From: Phoenix dactylifera
Lineage: Eukaryota; Streptophyta; Magnoliopsida; Arecales; Arecaceae
Direction: 5' to 3'
Assembly: GCF_009389715.1 (NCBI RefSeq)
Contig: NC_052399.1
Span: forward strand, 21,979,646-22,043,645
DNA length: 64,000 nucleotides
Both the position numbers and the translations under genes were made by a program. Below the pieces are notes generated by a model, which had not been told where the DNA came from, made no database searches, and saw nothing but the letters and a program-made list of their open reading frames with translations. Shown one piece after another: positions 36,484 through 46,860 of this stretch; within the stretch, counting starts at the first letter, position 1; each line of letters opens with the position of its first letter.

Positions 36484-36740
36484 AACAATAATAAAGAAGT
36501 GTCGCCAGCCCTCTACATTATTCTTCGTAAGGACGGAAAAGTCATACTCTGTATGGTTTTGTTTCAGATGCTATGACCTGGAGCGCGAGGTGTTTGGTTG
36601 TAGTCGTCTTTCTTCCAGGCCACAAGAAGATAGAGGCGAAGACTTTAAGAATACCACAAGGAGAATAATAAAGCCCTGAGTATACAGACAAGCAGTTCGG
36701 AGGAGGATACGCTCATGATTACTGTTGAGAAATAATAGTT
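36484..36740 (-). pseudogene. Fragment H: C-terminal relic of a four-TM family relative
   Basis: Nearly the same text as fragments F and G (TCTTTCTTCCAGGCCACAAG, AGATAGAGGCGAAGACTT, CAAGCAGTTCGGAGGAGGAT). On the minus strand it encodes the AWKKD..NQTT-like tail region and RTACLYTQG-like sequence in broken frames. There is no start codon context. Confidence 0.6.
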
Positions 36741-38221
36741 TTTATATCAAATAGATTTAAGATTTGCTTATATAACTTTAGATCATCTATTTAAATATTT
36801 ACATTTTTAGATAGTACCTCAATATTGGTATCAGAGCTCATCGATCCTCTCCCGAAATTTTCACTTTTGGACTCTACATAGAGGGTGTTAGAATACTCTT
36901 GGGCCACTAGTTAAGCAAAACTAGAGCTGTTAACTGGCAGTGAAGGACTGGCTGGTTAAACAATAGGGGAGGAACTTGTAAAGCTTGACCGGGCGATAAA
37001 GAGTTACTAAGATGAGACTATGAACCGGTCCAAATTTTGTGGATGGCGTCTTGGAGCAACTGATCTTTGTATGGAATTGAATTCAAAAACTGCGAGCCTG
37101 GGGACGCTGCATCCCTTGCATATCATTCATGTCTAAAAACCAGGCCGACCGTCGTTAATATGACGACCTGAAGAATGGTGTCATAATTGGTGTTGTCTGA
37201 CGACATTTTTGTGGTAACATCTAGTAGATAAGATGGACACGTAAAAATTTATTTGAAGGAGCCCTAAATTAATCCAGCTTACCAACTTGTCTTGCACGAC
37301 CATTTAGAGATTTGCCCACAATCTATATGGGAAGAAATTAGTGTCGAGCCCTACAACAAGGATTTAGAAACTAGTCCCTGAAATCCTTCATATTTCTATA
37401 TTAATGCTTGTCTTTCTAATTCATATTTTAATTTATTAAATCCTGCAATTATTGGTTATATTTCTTTCAAGTTAACTAAATAATAACAGAATATTCTGCT
37501 TATTTTTTTTAATTTTATATCTCATAAATATTGTTGGTCTATTCCTCATATTTAACCAATTTTTTAACTTTTACCTCTTTATTGTTGATGCTCTAGTGGC
37601 CAAACATTGGGTGAGAAGGGTAAAGCGGGCAGGAAAAGGTTGAGTCCTAAGTCTCATTTGTTGTTTAGCCAAGAATGCTTTTAATCTTTTTATGATTCTG
37701 GCTAATCTTAGCTAGATTCTGGACAATAAAAATTAGCTGAAGGATAAATTTATACAAGCAAAGAACTTTTTAAAAATTTTGCTTAAATATGAAAAGGGTG
37801 GGGATTAATATGCCCGTGTAGAGGATCTCAAAGGCTAATACGAAACAGTTGTATATAACTCCACAAAATCATTTATATGTGCATTTATACAGAGAAGAAG
37901 TAAGAAATAATATTAAAGGAGGAGAAGGATTTCCATATGGGATGGAAGATAGGAAATTTAAAAGGTATCCTATTTCATCGCCCTCCAATTCGTACGGACA
38001 TGAGAGGACAATATCTTAAAGTCCGATCATTCTACTAGTACACGGATGAGACTAGTCGAATGATCGGACCCAATATGTTCGTAATCATTGGCATCCGTGT
38101 ACCTCCTCAATCACCAGCCAGCCAGCCATGCAGTAATCGAATGTTTCAGCTTTAAGCGTTGACCCTCCGCAGCCTCGGCGCCAATTCGTCACCCAGCAAA
38201 AAAAAGAAGAGAGAGCCATGG
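36741..38221. repeat. Array spacer block, 3' flank of copy D
   Basis: It parallels 11630-12545 through most of its length, with a 36741-37260 part paralogous to the 30.5-30.8 kb spacer (AGGCCGACCGTCGTTAATATG). It includes the inverted repeat at 38021-38069. No gene is supported. Confidence 0.65.
38021..38069. repeat. 19-bp inverted repeat with an 11-nt loop
   Basis: GTCCGATCATTCTACTAGT (38021-38039) and ACTAGTCGAATGATCGGAC (38051-38069) are inverted copies with one mismatch. The orthologous positions beside copies A (about 12360) and C (about 22960) lack the extra arm. Confidence 0.85.
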
Positions 38222-38962
38222 TTAATTCCCTCCTCCATCGGTACGAGGGAGTGAAATCGCCGGATCATAATCTGGATCTCGAGCAGTCTGGTTGTGGTGG
38301 TCTTTCTTCCAAGCTGTGTAAAGATAGAGAGCGATCACAGCAGCCACCAAGAAGAAGACCAGCCAAACGTACCTGAAAGAGGCGACGGGATGGACGAGAG
38401 CGATCCGAAGCACAAAGGCGATCAAGCAGAAGGCGATGGGGATGGCCACCACCTTCTTTTGGATCCAGGCGACCTCGTTGCCTTCGGGCCTCACGAGGGA
38501 GTACATTAAGAGGCCCAGGCTCGTGACGACGCCCAAGGAAATGAAAGCGATGAGGAACTCAGACAAGAGAGACGAGTCGGGCTGCTGCTGGACCGGCCAT
38601 GGGATGCTTGCGTAGATCCCGTAGCACAACGCGGCCACCGCCAGCGACACAGTCGGGACCAGCTTCCTCACGCGCCTCGAGTCTTGCTCAGGGCCGGCGG
38701 CGGTCGGCCAACCTCTCTCCATCTCCATTGCACTCGGGATCGGGTTCTCGGCATAGCGAGGGGATGGGTGGCTGGATTCAGCCGTCGTTTGATTCGGGTC
38801 ATCCGAAGAACGTCCGAAGCTCCGTAGTCGTCGGAAGAAGGAAACGGGGAAGATGCGGCCGGTGGTTTGGGCTGAGTCACCACCGGACGAACCTCCGAAA
38901 CTCAATGGTCGTCTCAAGAGGGAGTTGGAAGGGAAGAAAGAAGCGGAGAAGATGCGGGCCAT
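38222..38962 (-). CDS. Four-TM protein family, copy D
   Basis: From the ATG at 38962 an uninterrupted ORF encodes 246 aa (MARIFSASFFPSNSLLRR...) ending LPRTDGGGN. The arm is altered: the first module has LLRRPLSFGG instead of FRRLLSFGG, and the second lost the SSDSFF stretch to read PVSFFRRLRSFGRSS. The four-helix core is complete but diverges in the first loop (SIPWPVQQQPDSSLLSEF) from the PPEIQLHPHSPLFYNF of A and C. A and D share the third-helix variant VVAIPIAFCLIAFVLRIALVHP. A longer 425-codon open frame runs through this start but begins in an out-of-frame part of copy E without an ATG, so I chose the family start. Copy E ends only 161 bp upstream. Confidence 0.72.
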   Translation of the reverse strand: MARIFSASFFPSNSLLRRPLSFGGSSGGDSAQTTGRIFPVSFFRRLRSFGRSSDDPNQTTAESSHPSPRYAENPIPSAMEMERGWPTAAGPEQDSRRVRKLVPTVSLAVAALCYGIYASIPWPVQQQPDSSLLSEFLIAFISLGVVTSLGLLMYSLVRPEGNEVAWIQKKVVAIPIAFCLIAFVLRIALVHPVASFRYVWLVFFLVAAVIALYLYTAWKKDHHNQTARDPDYDPAISLPRTDGGGN

Positions 38963-39123
38963 AGCGAAGTTTTTTTTTTTTTTCGTTCCTGTTTGGGAGG
39001 GGGCGAGAGAGGAAGAGAGAGGAGGAGGGGGAAATAATAATAGACAGCAGAAAAAAAAAGAAGGTAGGCACGAAAGAAAAAAAAGAGCGATGGTTAATTC
39101 CCTCCTCCATCGGTACGAGGGCG

Positions 39124-39594
39124 TCAAATCGGCAGGCGATAATCTGGTTCTCGAGCACTTTGGCTGTGGAGGTAAAGCTTCCAAGCTGCGTAAAGACAGG
39201 AGGCGATCCCAGCAGCCACCAAGAAGAAGACCAGGCAAACGTACCCGAAAGAGGCAACGGGAAGGAGGAGAACAATCCGAAGCACAAAGGCGATCAGGAA
39301 GAAGATGATGGCGATGGCCACCACCATCTTCTGGACCCAGTCGACCTTGGCTCCTTTGGGCCTCACGAGGGAGTACATGAAGAGGCCCAGGCTCGTAAAG
39401 ACGCCCAAAGAAACGAAAGCGGTGAGGAAGATGAAAAGGAGAGGCGAGTGCGGGTGCAGCTGGATCTCCGGTGGGATGCTTCCGTAGATTTGGCAGCACA
39501 ACGCGACCACTGCCAGCGACGCAGCCGGGGCCAGCTTGCTCACACGCTTCGAGCCTTGCTCAGGGTCGGCGGCGGTCGGCGAACCTCTCTCCAT
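39124..39594 (-). pseudogene. Four-TM protein family, copy E (N-terminal arm deleted)
   Basis: The ORF encodes 156 aa from ATG at 39594 (MERGSPTAADPEQGSKRV...). It retains all four helices but lacks the roughly 88 N-terminal residues carrying the two modules. The deletion joins the CCATCTC at the internal Met codons to the same CCATCTC in a type-A leader (39591-39597), so the leader with GTGTATATAAAGATC now sits directly before this ATG. A base change near the 3' end creates a TGA after DYRLPI, removing the SLPRTDGGGN tail. The core is more diverged (SIPPEIQLHPHSPLLFIFL, WVQKMVVAIAII). It may be a decaying copy or a core-only gene. Confidence 0.7.
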
Positions 39595-39599
39595 CTCTG

Positions 39600-42005
39600 C
39601 TGCTTCTCAGAGCTAGTTCGAAGTGTATATAAAGATCTTCCAACCCTTTCGGGAGGAGAAAGATGATGCCGGACAGAGAAGGGAGAAAGGCTGTGGCGCG
39701 GTGAAGTCCACGTCGGGATGACTGCGGAGTTGCTGCCGAACCGGAAGTCCGGAACGGAAGAAGTGCTGATGCGGTGAAGAGTCCACTGGGATGACTGTTG
39801 CTTCTGCAAAACCAGAAGACAGAGGAACCGGGAGGGAGAAGAGGTGGAGAATAAGAGAGAAAAAGAGGCAGAGAAGAGGAGAAGAGGGAGAAGAAGAGAG
39901 GAGGAAGAGAGAGACGGGAGGGGAGGAAGAGAGGTTGGGGGAGAAACTTTTAATACTTCATTAAAATTCTAATCATGAAAATAGTCCCTTATATGGCTAT
40001 ATATAGGGTCCAAATAAACACATAAAACATCCTTACACAAAAATAACTCTTAATAAGCCCAAAAATAACACAAATAAGCCCTAGAATGCAAATAAGCCCA
40101 GAAATAAAAATAAAATAAATATGCAAATAAAATGGTGGACTAGGCGGGTCAATAATCAACTCCGATGTCTCCATCAAAAGAGAGAGGAGATGGAGCAGGT
40201 AAGAGGCACCAGTATATTCTTTGACTCAGTCCAATCTATGCGGCGCAGCTTATTAGATATCAAACTTGGTAAAGCGAACCGAACCGAATTTTCAGCTTGA
40301 TTGGAACTCTTTTCTTAATAGATTGGCTCGCCATCGTTTTTGATTTGAGGGAACCGGTTTAAATCGGTTCGGTTCTAAAAATAATCTTAAAGCAGTCCGA
40401 TTCGGGCCGTGCACACCTCTTGTTTGTCCTTTGGACTGGAGCTTGATAAGAGCAACGATGAGATTGTGATGACCGGGTCCAGCATTGAAAAAAATGAGCA
40501 TCTAGTTCATGCATGTGCCACTGAATGCATGAATGAAGTAGCAAACATACCGACTCCTTTATTGACTACAAAGCAAAGCCGATGACTAAACGAAGCTCAG
40601 TTACGACTGGTTGCACCAACTGCAGGTTGTATTTCAATGTCTTCTAGAAATTTGATACATGATTAGTGGTGAATTTTGCAATTCCCATGACAACATGCTC
40701 GACGATGGTATGTCAAGTGTCAGATGGTCACTTTTGATGGTGGCTCAGCTTGACATGAGTCAAGGAGCTTGCTTGTTGGCGTTTGCCGATGGTTGCTTGT
40801 TGCGCATACATGGAAGGTTAACTAATCTCGTCTAAGAGAAGTCAGGCTGGATAGCATGATATATGTTTCGAACCCAGCGTCTCTTCCATGGAGAGGACGG
40901 TAGCTGCTACTAAGCTTAGAGCCTTAAGAGGTGTTGATTCTCCCAAGCACAGTAAGACAACTATCTTTCGAAGACATTGGTAATTGCCCTCAGCTATTAT
41001 GCAATCTATTACTGGACACGCTGAGATCTTATATTAATTTTGAATGCACAGTTGTTGGAAAGGGCTGCACTCTTCAGGGGTTAGTGTTTCTTTTAACAAG
41101 GGACCCTGATCAAGTATTGCTTGTAAGAAGAGGGTGAGGTTTGCATATTCCATTAGCCTAGTCCCCTCAAAAATAGAACGAAAATTCTACATGTGAAATG
41201 GAAACGAGAGCTTGTGGTGCCATGATCAAAGGGTATGAATTAAATGTGAAACATATTAAAAGCACAATATGAGAAAAATCTTCAGGTAATAAATTCAAAA
41301 AAAAATCATTCTAAGCCCATCCGACATTTTTCAGAGATAATTATACATTTTCTAGTTCTCGTGAGCATAAACTAATGGTAAATATGAAATGGGATAACCG
41401 ATCATAACGTACAAATAGGACAAAATTTGAGAACCATGCATGCATGCATGCATATGTATGTAATATGGAATTCGCACTGCCTTGCCATCACACCACACAA
41501 TACAGAAAAATTAGGTGAGTGCCGGCCATTTTTTTCAAGCCTTAGCCTCCAAGAAAGAAACTATTCTGACTCTCTTCGTTTTTAAAATATATAGGTTTTG
41601 ACCCAAACAGCAACCTGGGGCAAAGCTGGTTGGTTCCCGCTGAGGATGACGTTGAAATGAAACTGAGCAATCAAACGTCATCGAGCCCCCATCATCCTGA
41701 GCCATTTAATCTTGGTTAATTTAACCCAAGGCATCCAGCGACGAGCCGTCGGAGCTGTTACGATGACCGTTATAACGACTGTCATTCCATTACAATCTTC
41801 CTTTAGATAAGAAGGCCACTACTAGCCGTGCTTATGGCATATCATCCATTAGCGAAAAAGATTATTTTTATATTTTTGGTTTAACTAATTCCCGAACATG
41901 TTTGGTTGACTACCAGTTGGCGACTAAAGTAATCTTTGATCTTGATCTAACCAATTCTTGAACACGAGCGGTCTACTATTTCAGGTTTTTTAAATGGAAA
42001 CTTAG
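39600..42005. repeat. Array spacer block, 5' flank of copy E
   Basis: The first part (39660-40180) is a purine-rich GAGAGGAGGAAGAG tract plus AATAAGCCC repeats that I do not find in other units. From about 40200 the block matches 13330-14660 (ACCGAACCGAATTTTCAGC; GACAACATGCTCGACGATGG; GCATTAGCCTAGTC-like text). A run of GCAT repeats occurs near 41438. No gene is supported. Confidence 0.6.
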
Positions 42006-42812
42006 TTAAGGGTTATTTGGTTGCGGTACGTTGGATTAGGAGATAATCTCATAATTCCTATGAATCATTTATTTGGAAAAGTGATTGTGGGGAAAAATAA
42101 TTTTTACTATGTTTGGTTGGTGAAAAACTTAATTTAGGAAATGGCATTGAAAAAGATTACTATATTTTGTTAGAAGTAATCTTATATAGAAATATTGCCA
42201 AATTTTCAACAATATTCTTAAATAATAAATTCAAATAATATTCTTCTCGTTCCATTTGTAGCCCAGTTATATAAATGCCATCATTATTGGCTATGTCAAA
42301 TATTGAAATATATTTACATAAGTTAATAAATATTTTTAAACTAATTATACATATATTAAAAAATATATATCTTGTTATGAATAATTATAATATATTTTTC
42401 TATATAAATAAATATATTAATAATAAATATATTATTATTTATAAATATTATTATTCATTATATTTATATATTTATAATATATTAATATAATATAATATTA
42501 ATATACTATAATTAATATAATTAATATTAATTATATAGTATAATTAATATAATATTAATATAAAATAGGTGAGGATATTTTTTCAAGAAAGATATTTTTA
42601 GATTAGTTTCACTTGGTGGTGATCTAGTATGAAAAAACAAATACAATTTTTCTGGTGGTATTTATTTGATCTTTTTTTTCATAAATATAAATATATATGG
42701 GAACTATTATTTATTTTATGGTCTCTCTTATTTTTTTGACTAAATATTTAATAATTTGATATGAGATTTATTTTTTTATATACTAGACTACTTCCTACCA
42801 AACGGGTCGGAT
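42006..42812. mobile_element. AT-rich MITE-like block, copy 2
   Basis: It starts GGGTTATTTGGTTGCGG and ends CCTACCAAACGGGTCGG, with an extremely AT-rich core containing TAATAT/ATTAAT runs (42400-42560). It is the paralogue of 18957-19683 but with an expanded core. ORFs here are low-complexity. Confidence 0.5.
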
Positions 42813-43578
42813 AATCAATAGCAAGAGCAGTCAAATCCGGACGCCCATCAATCAAATACTCTTTATAGATTTCATGGACCAGCAGATTATTGAACAAACT
42901 TTAAATCGACCGCACGTGTTGAACTAAACGTATCCCCTTTCTTAAACAATACTACCTCCAAATAAACATTAAGAGCAAAGGGCGCGCAGAGCTAGGAGCA
43001 TACAGAACTGCACAGAAGTTCTGTTAAGGCCATTGGGATTAGAAGAAAGATCTACAAAAATACATGCTGTCACAATATTTTTGTTATCATATAAATTATG
43101 ATATTATCATCCACAAAGTTTACAAAACCCTGATATGAAGAATAGTGAGATGTCTCTGCCTTTCAAACTCTGAACGAAAGGATAGAGCAGTGATTGAGAA
43201 AGGTCGAAGTTTGGAGGGTAGAAGACTTGCACTTGTTGCACCATAATGCCTTGATTCAAATGTGGCAGTTGAACTTATAATAAAATATTTAAGCGACGTT
43301 TGATTGGGGAACAAAACGAGCGCGCATAAGGCTCAAAATAAAGTTTTGTGCTTGCCAAATAATTTGTAGACTATGGACATAAGCCGAGAATAATTATGTC
43401 AATCAAAGTTGTATATATTAGGCATATTTATTCCAAGGAAAAGTTATCATAAGCTATTCTAGACATGAAACTAGCATTTATCTCTACTTTTTATAAGTTA
43501 TGAAAAGGAAATCCTACTTGAATTATTTCAAAAGATGTAACTGATTCTTTAAAAAAAAAAAAAAGATGAGGTATAATT

Positions 43579-43583
43579 ATATA
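43579..43583. repeat. Left 5-bp target duplication (ATATA) of the TRIM
   Basis: ATATA directly precedes the 5' LTR and follows the 3' LTR at 44358-44362. The paralogous uninterrupted site near 20531-20550 contains the merged sequence once. Confidence 0.8.
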
Positions 43584-43846
43584 TGTTACGGGGGGTTCCC
43601 CGAATTTAGTCCCACATCGGCTAATCAGCGGGAAGGTCTGTGCCATATAATGGAGGGCTCAATCACCCTTCCCTTAGGAGGCGCCTTTTGTGGGGCAAAA
43701 CCGTGAGGCGCCGTGAGGAGGGCTCCGGGTACGCTCGACCCCCAAATCGGACCCAAAGCGGACAATACCTTCTGAGGGACACTCTCTCTTCCCCTGCTCG
43801 GCTGGTGTGTGGGCTCTGCTGGTGACGGGGTGCAAATCCCGCATCA
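43584..43846 (+). repeat. 5' LTR of the TRIM (263 bp)
   Basis: Runs from TGTTACGG to CGCATCA. It matches the 3' LTR at both ends and through its last ~160 bp. Confidence 0.85.
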
Positions 43847-43931
43847 GATGGCGCTAGAAGGAGGGCCTCGGCCCTCCGCCTATCCAGTAAGGAGCCGACC
43901 CGGGCACAGGACCTCCCCGCTGGGGGGGCTG

Positions 43932-44357
43932 TGTTACGGGGGGTTCCCCGAATTTAGTCCCACATCGGCTAATCAGCGGGAAGGTCTGTGCCATATAATG
44001 GGGGGCTCAATCACCCTTCCCTTAGGAGGCGCCCCTACGGGGGACAAAGCCGTGAGGGGTGGAACGGGCTACGGCCCGCGGTGATTGTCATTGGGCCAAG
44101 GCCCTGGGCGACGTCCCGCCAATCCCCAAAGCGGACAATACCTTGCTCTAACCGAGTTGAGCTGTTCCAGCACTCACTCCTTTAAGAGGAGGCGCCTTTT
44201 GTGGGGCAAAACCGTGAGGCGCCGTGAGGAGGGCTCCGGGTACGCTCGACCCCCAAATCGGACCCAAAGCGGACAATACCTTCTGAGGGACACTCTCTCT
44301 TCCCCTGCTCGGCTGGTGTGTGGGCTCTGCTGGTGACGGGGTGCAAATCCCGCATCA
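43932..44357 (+). repeat. 3' LTR of the TRIM (426 bp, enlarged)
   Basis: It begins and ends like the 5' LTR but has about 163 extra bases after GGAGGCGCC. The extra part reads like a diverged LTR variant (ACGGGGGACAAAGCCGTGAG ... AAAGCGGACAATACCTTG) before returning to GGAGGCGCCTTTTGTGGGGC. The 3' LTR is therefore a mosaic rather than a simple copy. Confidence 0.85.
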
Positions 44358-44984
44358 ATATATATGAGCACAATTCTTGCTATTCCCAATATTCTAACTC
44401 CTGAACCAAAGATAGCCTCAGGTTCAATATTTTTCATGATATTTTTCTGGCTCCCGAACCATTTTTCTAGTCCATTGATTGAGGGCGGCTACCGACAGCT
44501 GCCGTCGATTTGCCATGCATGGCTGGTTTTGGCCGTTTGTGCATGTAAATCTTGATGCATTAGTGCGTGGCAAATAGATGACCGTGGACATCACATGCCC
44601 AACAGCAAATCCAAGATTTCTCTGCTAGAAAGCAACCGAAAGCTTTTCAATATCATCACAACCATTCAAAATTCACAGCTTCGCAGATTATGAGTTAAAT
44701 AGATAAATAGAACCATCCAAGCCTATTCTGTAACTTGGAAAGCAGAAGACTTGAAATATCAAACATCTAACCAAAGTCATCCCGCATTTACCGCACTTGG
44801 AAAGTTACTGCTGTCATTAAGAAATTTCTTTGTACAGAGTCCACATAAATCAATTCCAAAACATCATGTATATTTACATGTGCGACCATAAAAGGGGAGT
44901 AAGAAATATACTGTATACATTGCTTTTATGCGGGATGAAAAAAGACACCTAAAAGAACTATAAGAATGAATAAATGAATATCTG
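44358..44984. repeat. Array spacer
   Basis: It continues the 20531-20830 type block (GAGCACAATTCTTGCTATTCC, ACATCTAACCAAAGTCATCC) after the TRIM, then TATTTACATGTGCGACCAT text shared with about 29540. No gene is supported. Confidence 0.6.
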
Positions 44985-45345
44985 TGCACTAATAAAGGAC
45001 TGCTGCCAGCCCTGTACATTATTCTTCATAAGGACGGAAAAGTCATACTCTGTAGGATTTTGTTGGACGCTATGACCTGGAGCACGAGTTGTTTGGTTGT
45101 AGCCGTCTTTCTTCCAGGCCACAAAGAGATAGAGGCGAAGACTTGGAGAATACCACAAGGAGAATAATGAAGCCCTGAGTATAGAGACAAGCAGTTCGGA
45201 GGAGGATACGCTGATGACTGTTGAGGAATAACAGTTGGGAGAAGGAAACGGGGAATATGCGGTCGGTGGTTTGGGCTGAGTCACCATCTGATGAACCTCC
45301 GAAACTCAATATATAGTCGTCTAAAGACGGAGTCGGAAGGGAGAA
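44985..45345 (-). pseudogene. Fragment G: internally deleted, frameshifted four-TM family relative
   Basis: The minus strand reads LSFGGSSDGDSAQTTDRIFPVSF, a piece of the N-terminal module. It then jumps directly to RILLRTACLYTQGFIILLVV (helix-4 region) and, in another frame, VAWKKDGYNQTTRAPG. Helices 1-3 are missing. The leader upstream is the type-A leader (CTTCTCAGAGCTAGGCCGAAG, GTGTATATAAAGATC). It shows that the older subfamily had the same arm as copies A-D. Confidence 0.65.
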
Positions 45346-46860
45346 AGATCTCTGCTGCTTCTCAGAGCTAGGCCGAAGTGTATATAAAGATCTTCCAACC
45401 CTATCGAGAGGACTGAGAAGGAGAGGGAGTAGGTAAGAGACACCAGTATATTCTGACTTTAGTCCAATCCATGCAGCGCAGCTTATTAAATATCAAACTC
45501 GATAAACCGAATCGAACCGAACCGAATTTTGGGCTCGATTGGAACCCTTTCCTTAATAGGTTTGTTCACTTTCGATTTTGGTTCGAAAAAACCAGTTTAA
45601 ACCGGTTCAATTCCAAAAATAATCTGATCCGTTCCAGATCGTGCACATCTCTAGTTTGTCCATTGGACTGGAGCTTGGTAAGAGCAATGATAAGATTGTG
45701 ATGACCGGTCCAGCATTGAAAAATATGAGTGCGTGAATGATGTAGCAAAAACACCGACTCCTAATTTGTTGACTACAAAGCAAAGCGATGATTAAAAGAA
45801 GCTCCAAGCTAGTTACGACTGGTTGCACCAACTGCAGGTAGTATTACAATGGCTTCTGGAAATTTGATACCTGACTAGTGGCGAATTTTTCAATTCCCTT
45901 GACAATACGCTCGACGATGGCATGTCAAGCGCCCAAAAGTCTTCTTAAGACCATCTAGAAGCATGGTCGACGTCCCATCGCTCATGCTCTTTGATGTTTG
46001 ACGTATGCCGTACGTGTCCCTCCCGCCAGCTTGCCTTCCTTCCTGCAAAATAACCTGTAATTGTCTGAGTTGCCGGACATCTTTTTAGGGCACCCAAGTT
46101 TTAATTGATTCTTGTGATATTATAACTTACGATGTTTACTGCAATTAGATCTTTCTATGTGCATAAAATGGAGACAAAATAATTTAATTTTCACATCTCC
46201 CCACTCACCTCGATAATGCTTTACCCATTTACAGATGACATTTGTTTTGAGGAAATGCTCAAAGACTGCACTCATCTTAGCTTCACCAGTTACCATCAGA
46301 TATTAAAAGTTTCTAATGTTCAGTTATTTATTAAACTAAACTCAAAGTTAGAATTTTGAAACTCATGCCTGAATTTTTCATCTAAAATAGGAACACCAAC
46401 CACTCGCCGTGATCATCTTTTATCAAATCTCATACTATTCAGTCGCCTCATTTGTTGCTCATCATTCTAGAAATTTCCTGTGGACCCAGCAGTTATCTAT
46501 TCCTTCTATTTTATGTAGTTTTTTTGATAGTGATGTAGTTGGTTGTGCTTATGCGAGAGCAGTGTGAGCAGCCGTTTCACCAAAAAAAAAAAGAAGAAGG
46601 GATTGGCTAGTTAAGCAACCGGGGAGGAGTTTGTAAAGCTTGGCCAGCCAAGAAAGAGTTGCTAAGATGAGACTATAAACCAGTCCAACTTTTGTGGATG
46701 GCGTCTTGAAGCAACCTACCTTTGTATGGAATTGAATTCAAAACTGCAGGCTCGGCTGACTGCCATTAATATGACGACATGTAGAATGGTGTAACGACAT
46801 TCTATTTTTGTGCATGGTAACATCTAATAGGTAAGATGGACACGTACGTCAAAATATTTT
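45346..46860. repeat. Array spacer, right end of the array
   Basis: It begins with the type-A leader and AACCGAACCGAATTTT block (as 13260-13800). It then has the single ATCTAGAA empty hAT site (45953-45960), unique AT-rich text, and GTGGATGGCGTCTTGAAGCAAC (about 46695) shared with 30565 and 37040. No gene is supported. Confidence 0.6.

Larger units (their letters stand above)
43584..44357 (+). mobile_element. TRIM (terminal-repeat retrotransposon in miniature), 774 bp
   Basis: Two direct repeats each start TGTTACGGGGGGTTCCCC and end CCCGCATCA, so they have TG...CA termini. They enclose an 85-bp interior (43847-43931) with no coding capacity and are flanked by a 5-bp ATATA duplication. The interior starts GATGGCGCTAGAAGGAGGG, the expected primer-binding position, and ends in a G-rich polypurine tract (CTGGGGGGGCTG). 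LTRs carry TAGTCCCACATCGGCTAA and AAAGCGGACAATACCTT, familiar from plant TRIM-type LTRs. Confidence 0.88.

Noticed and set aside
38222..39499. 425-codon open frame covering copies E and D
   Set aside because: The first half reads copy E out of frame and has no ATG start (it opens at GTG). The genuine product starts at the family ATG at 38962.
42275..42560. Low-complexity ORF rich in Ile, Tyr and Asn
   Set aside because: Purely the product of a TA-rich tract in a MITE-like block.
43820..43846. tRNA T-arm-like GGTGCAAATCCCGC at the LTR end
   Set aside because: It resembles a pol III B box, but no A box, acceptor stem or cloverleaf can be built, and it is a regular part of both LTRs.
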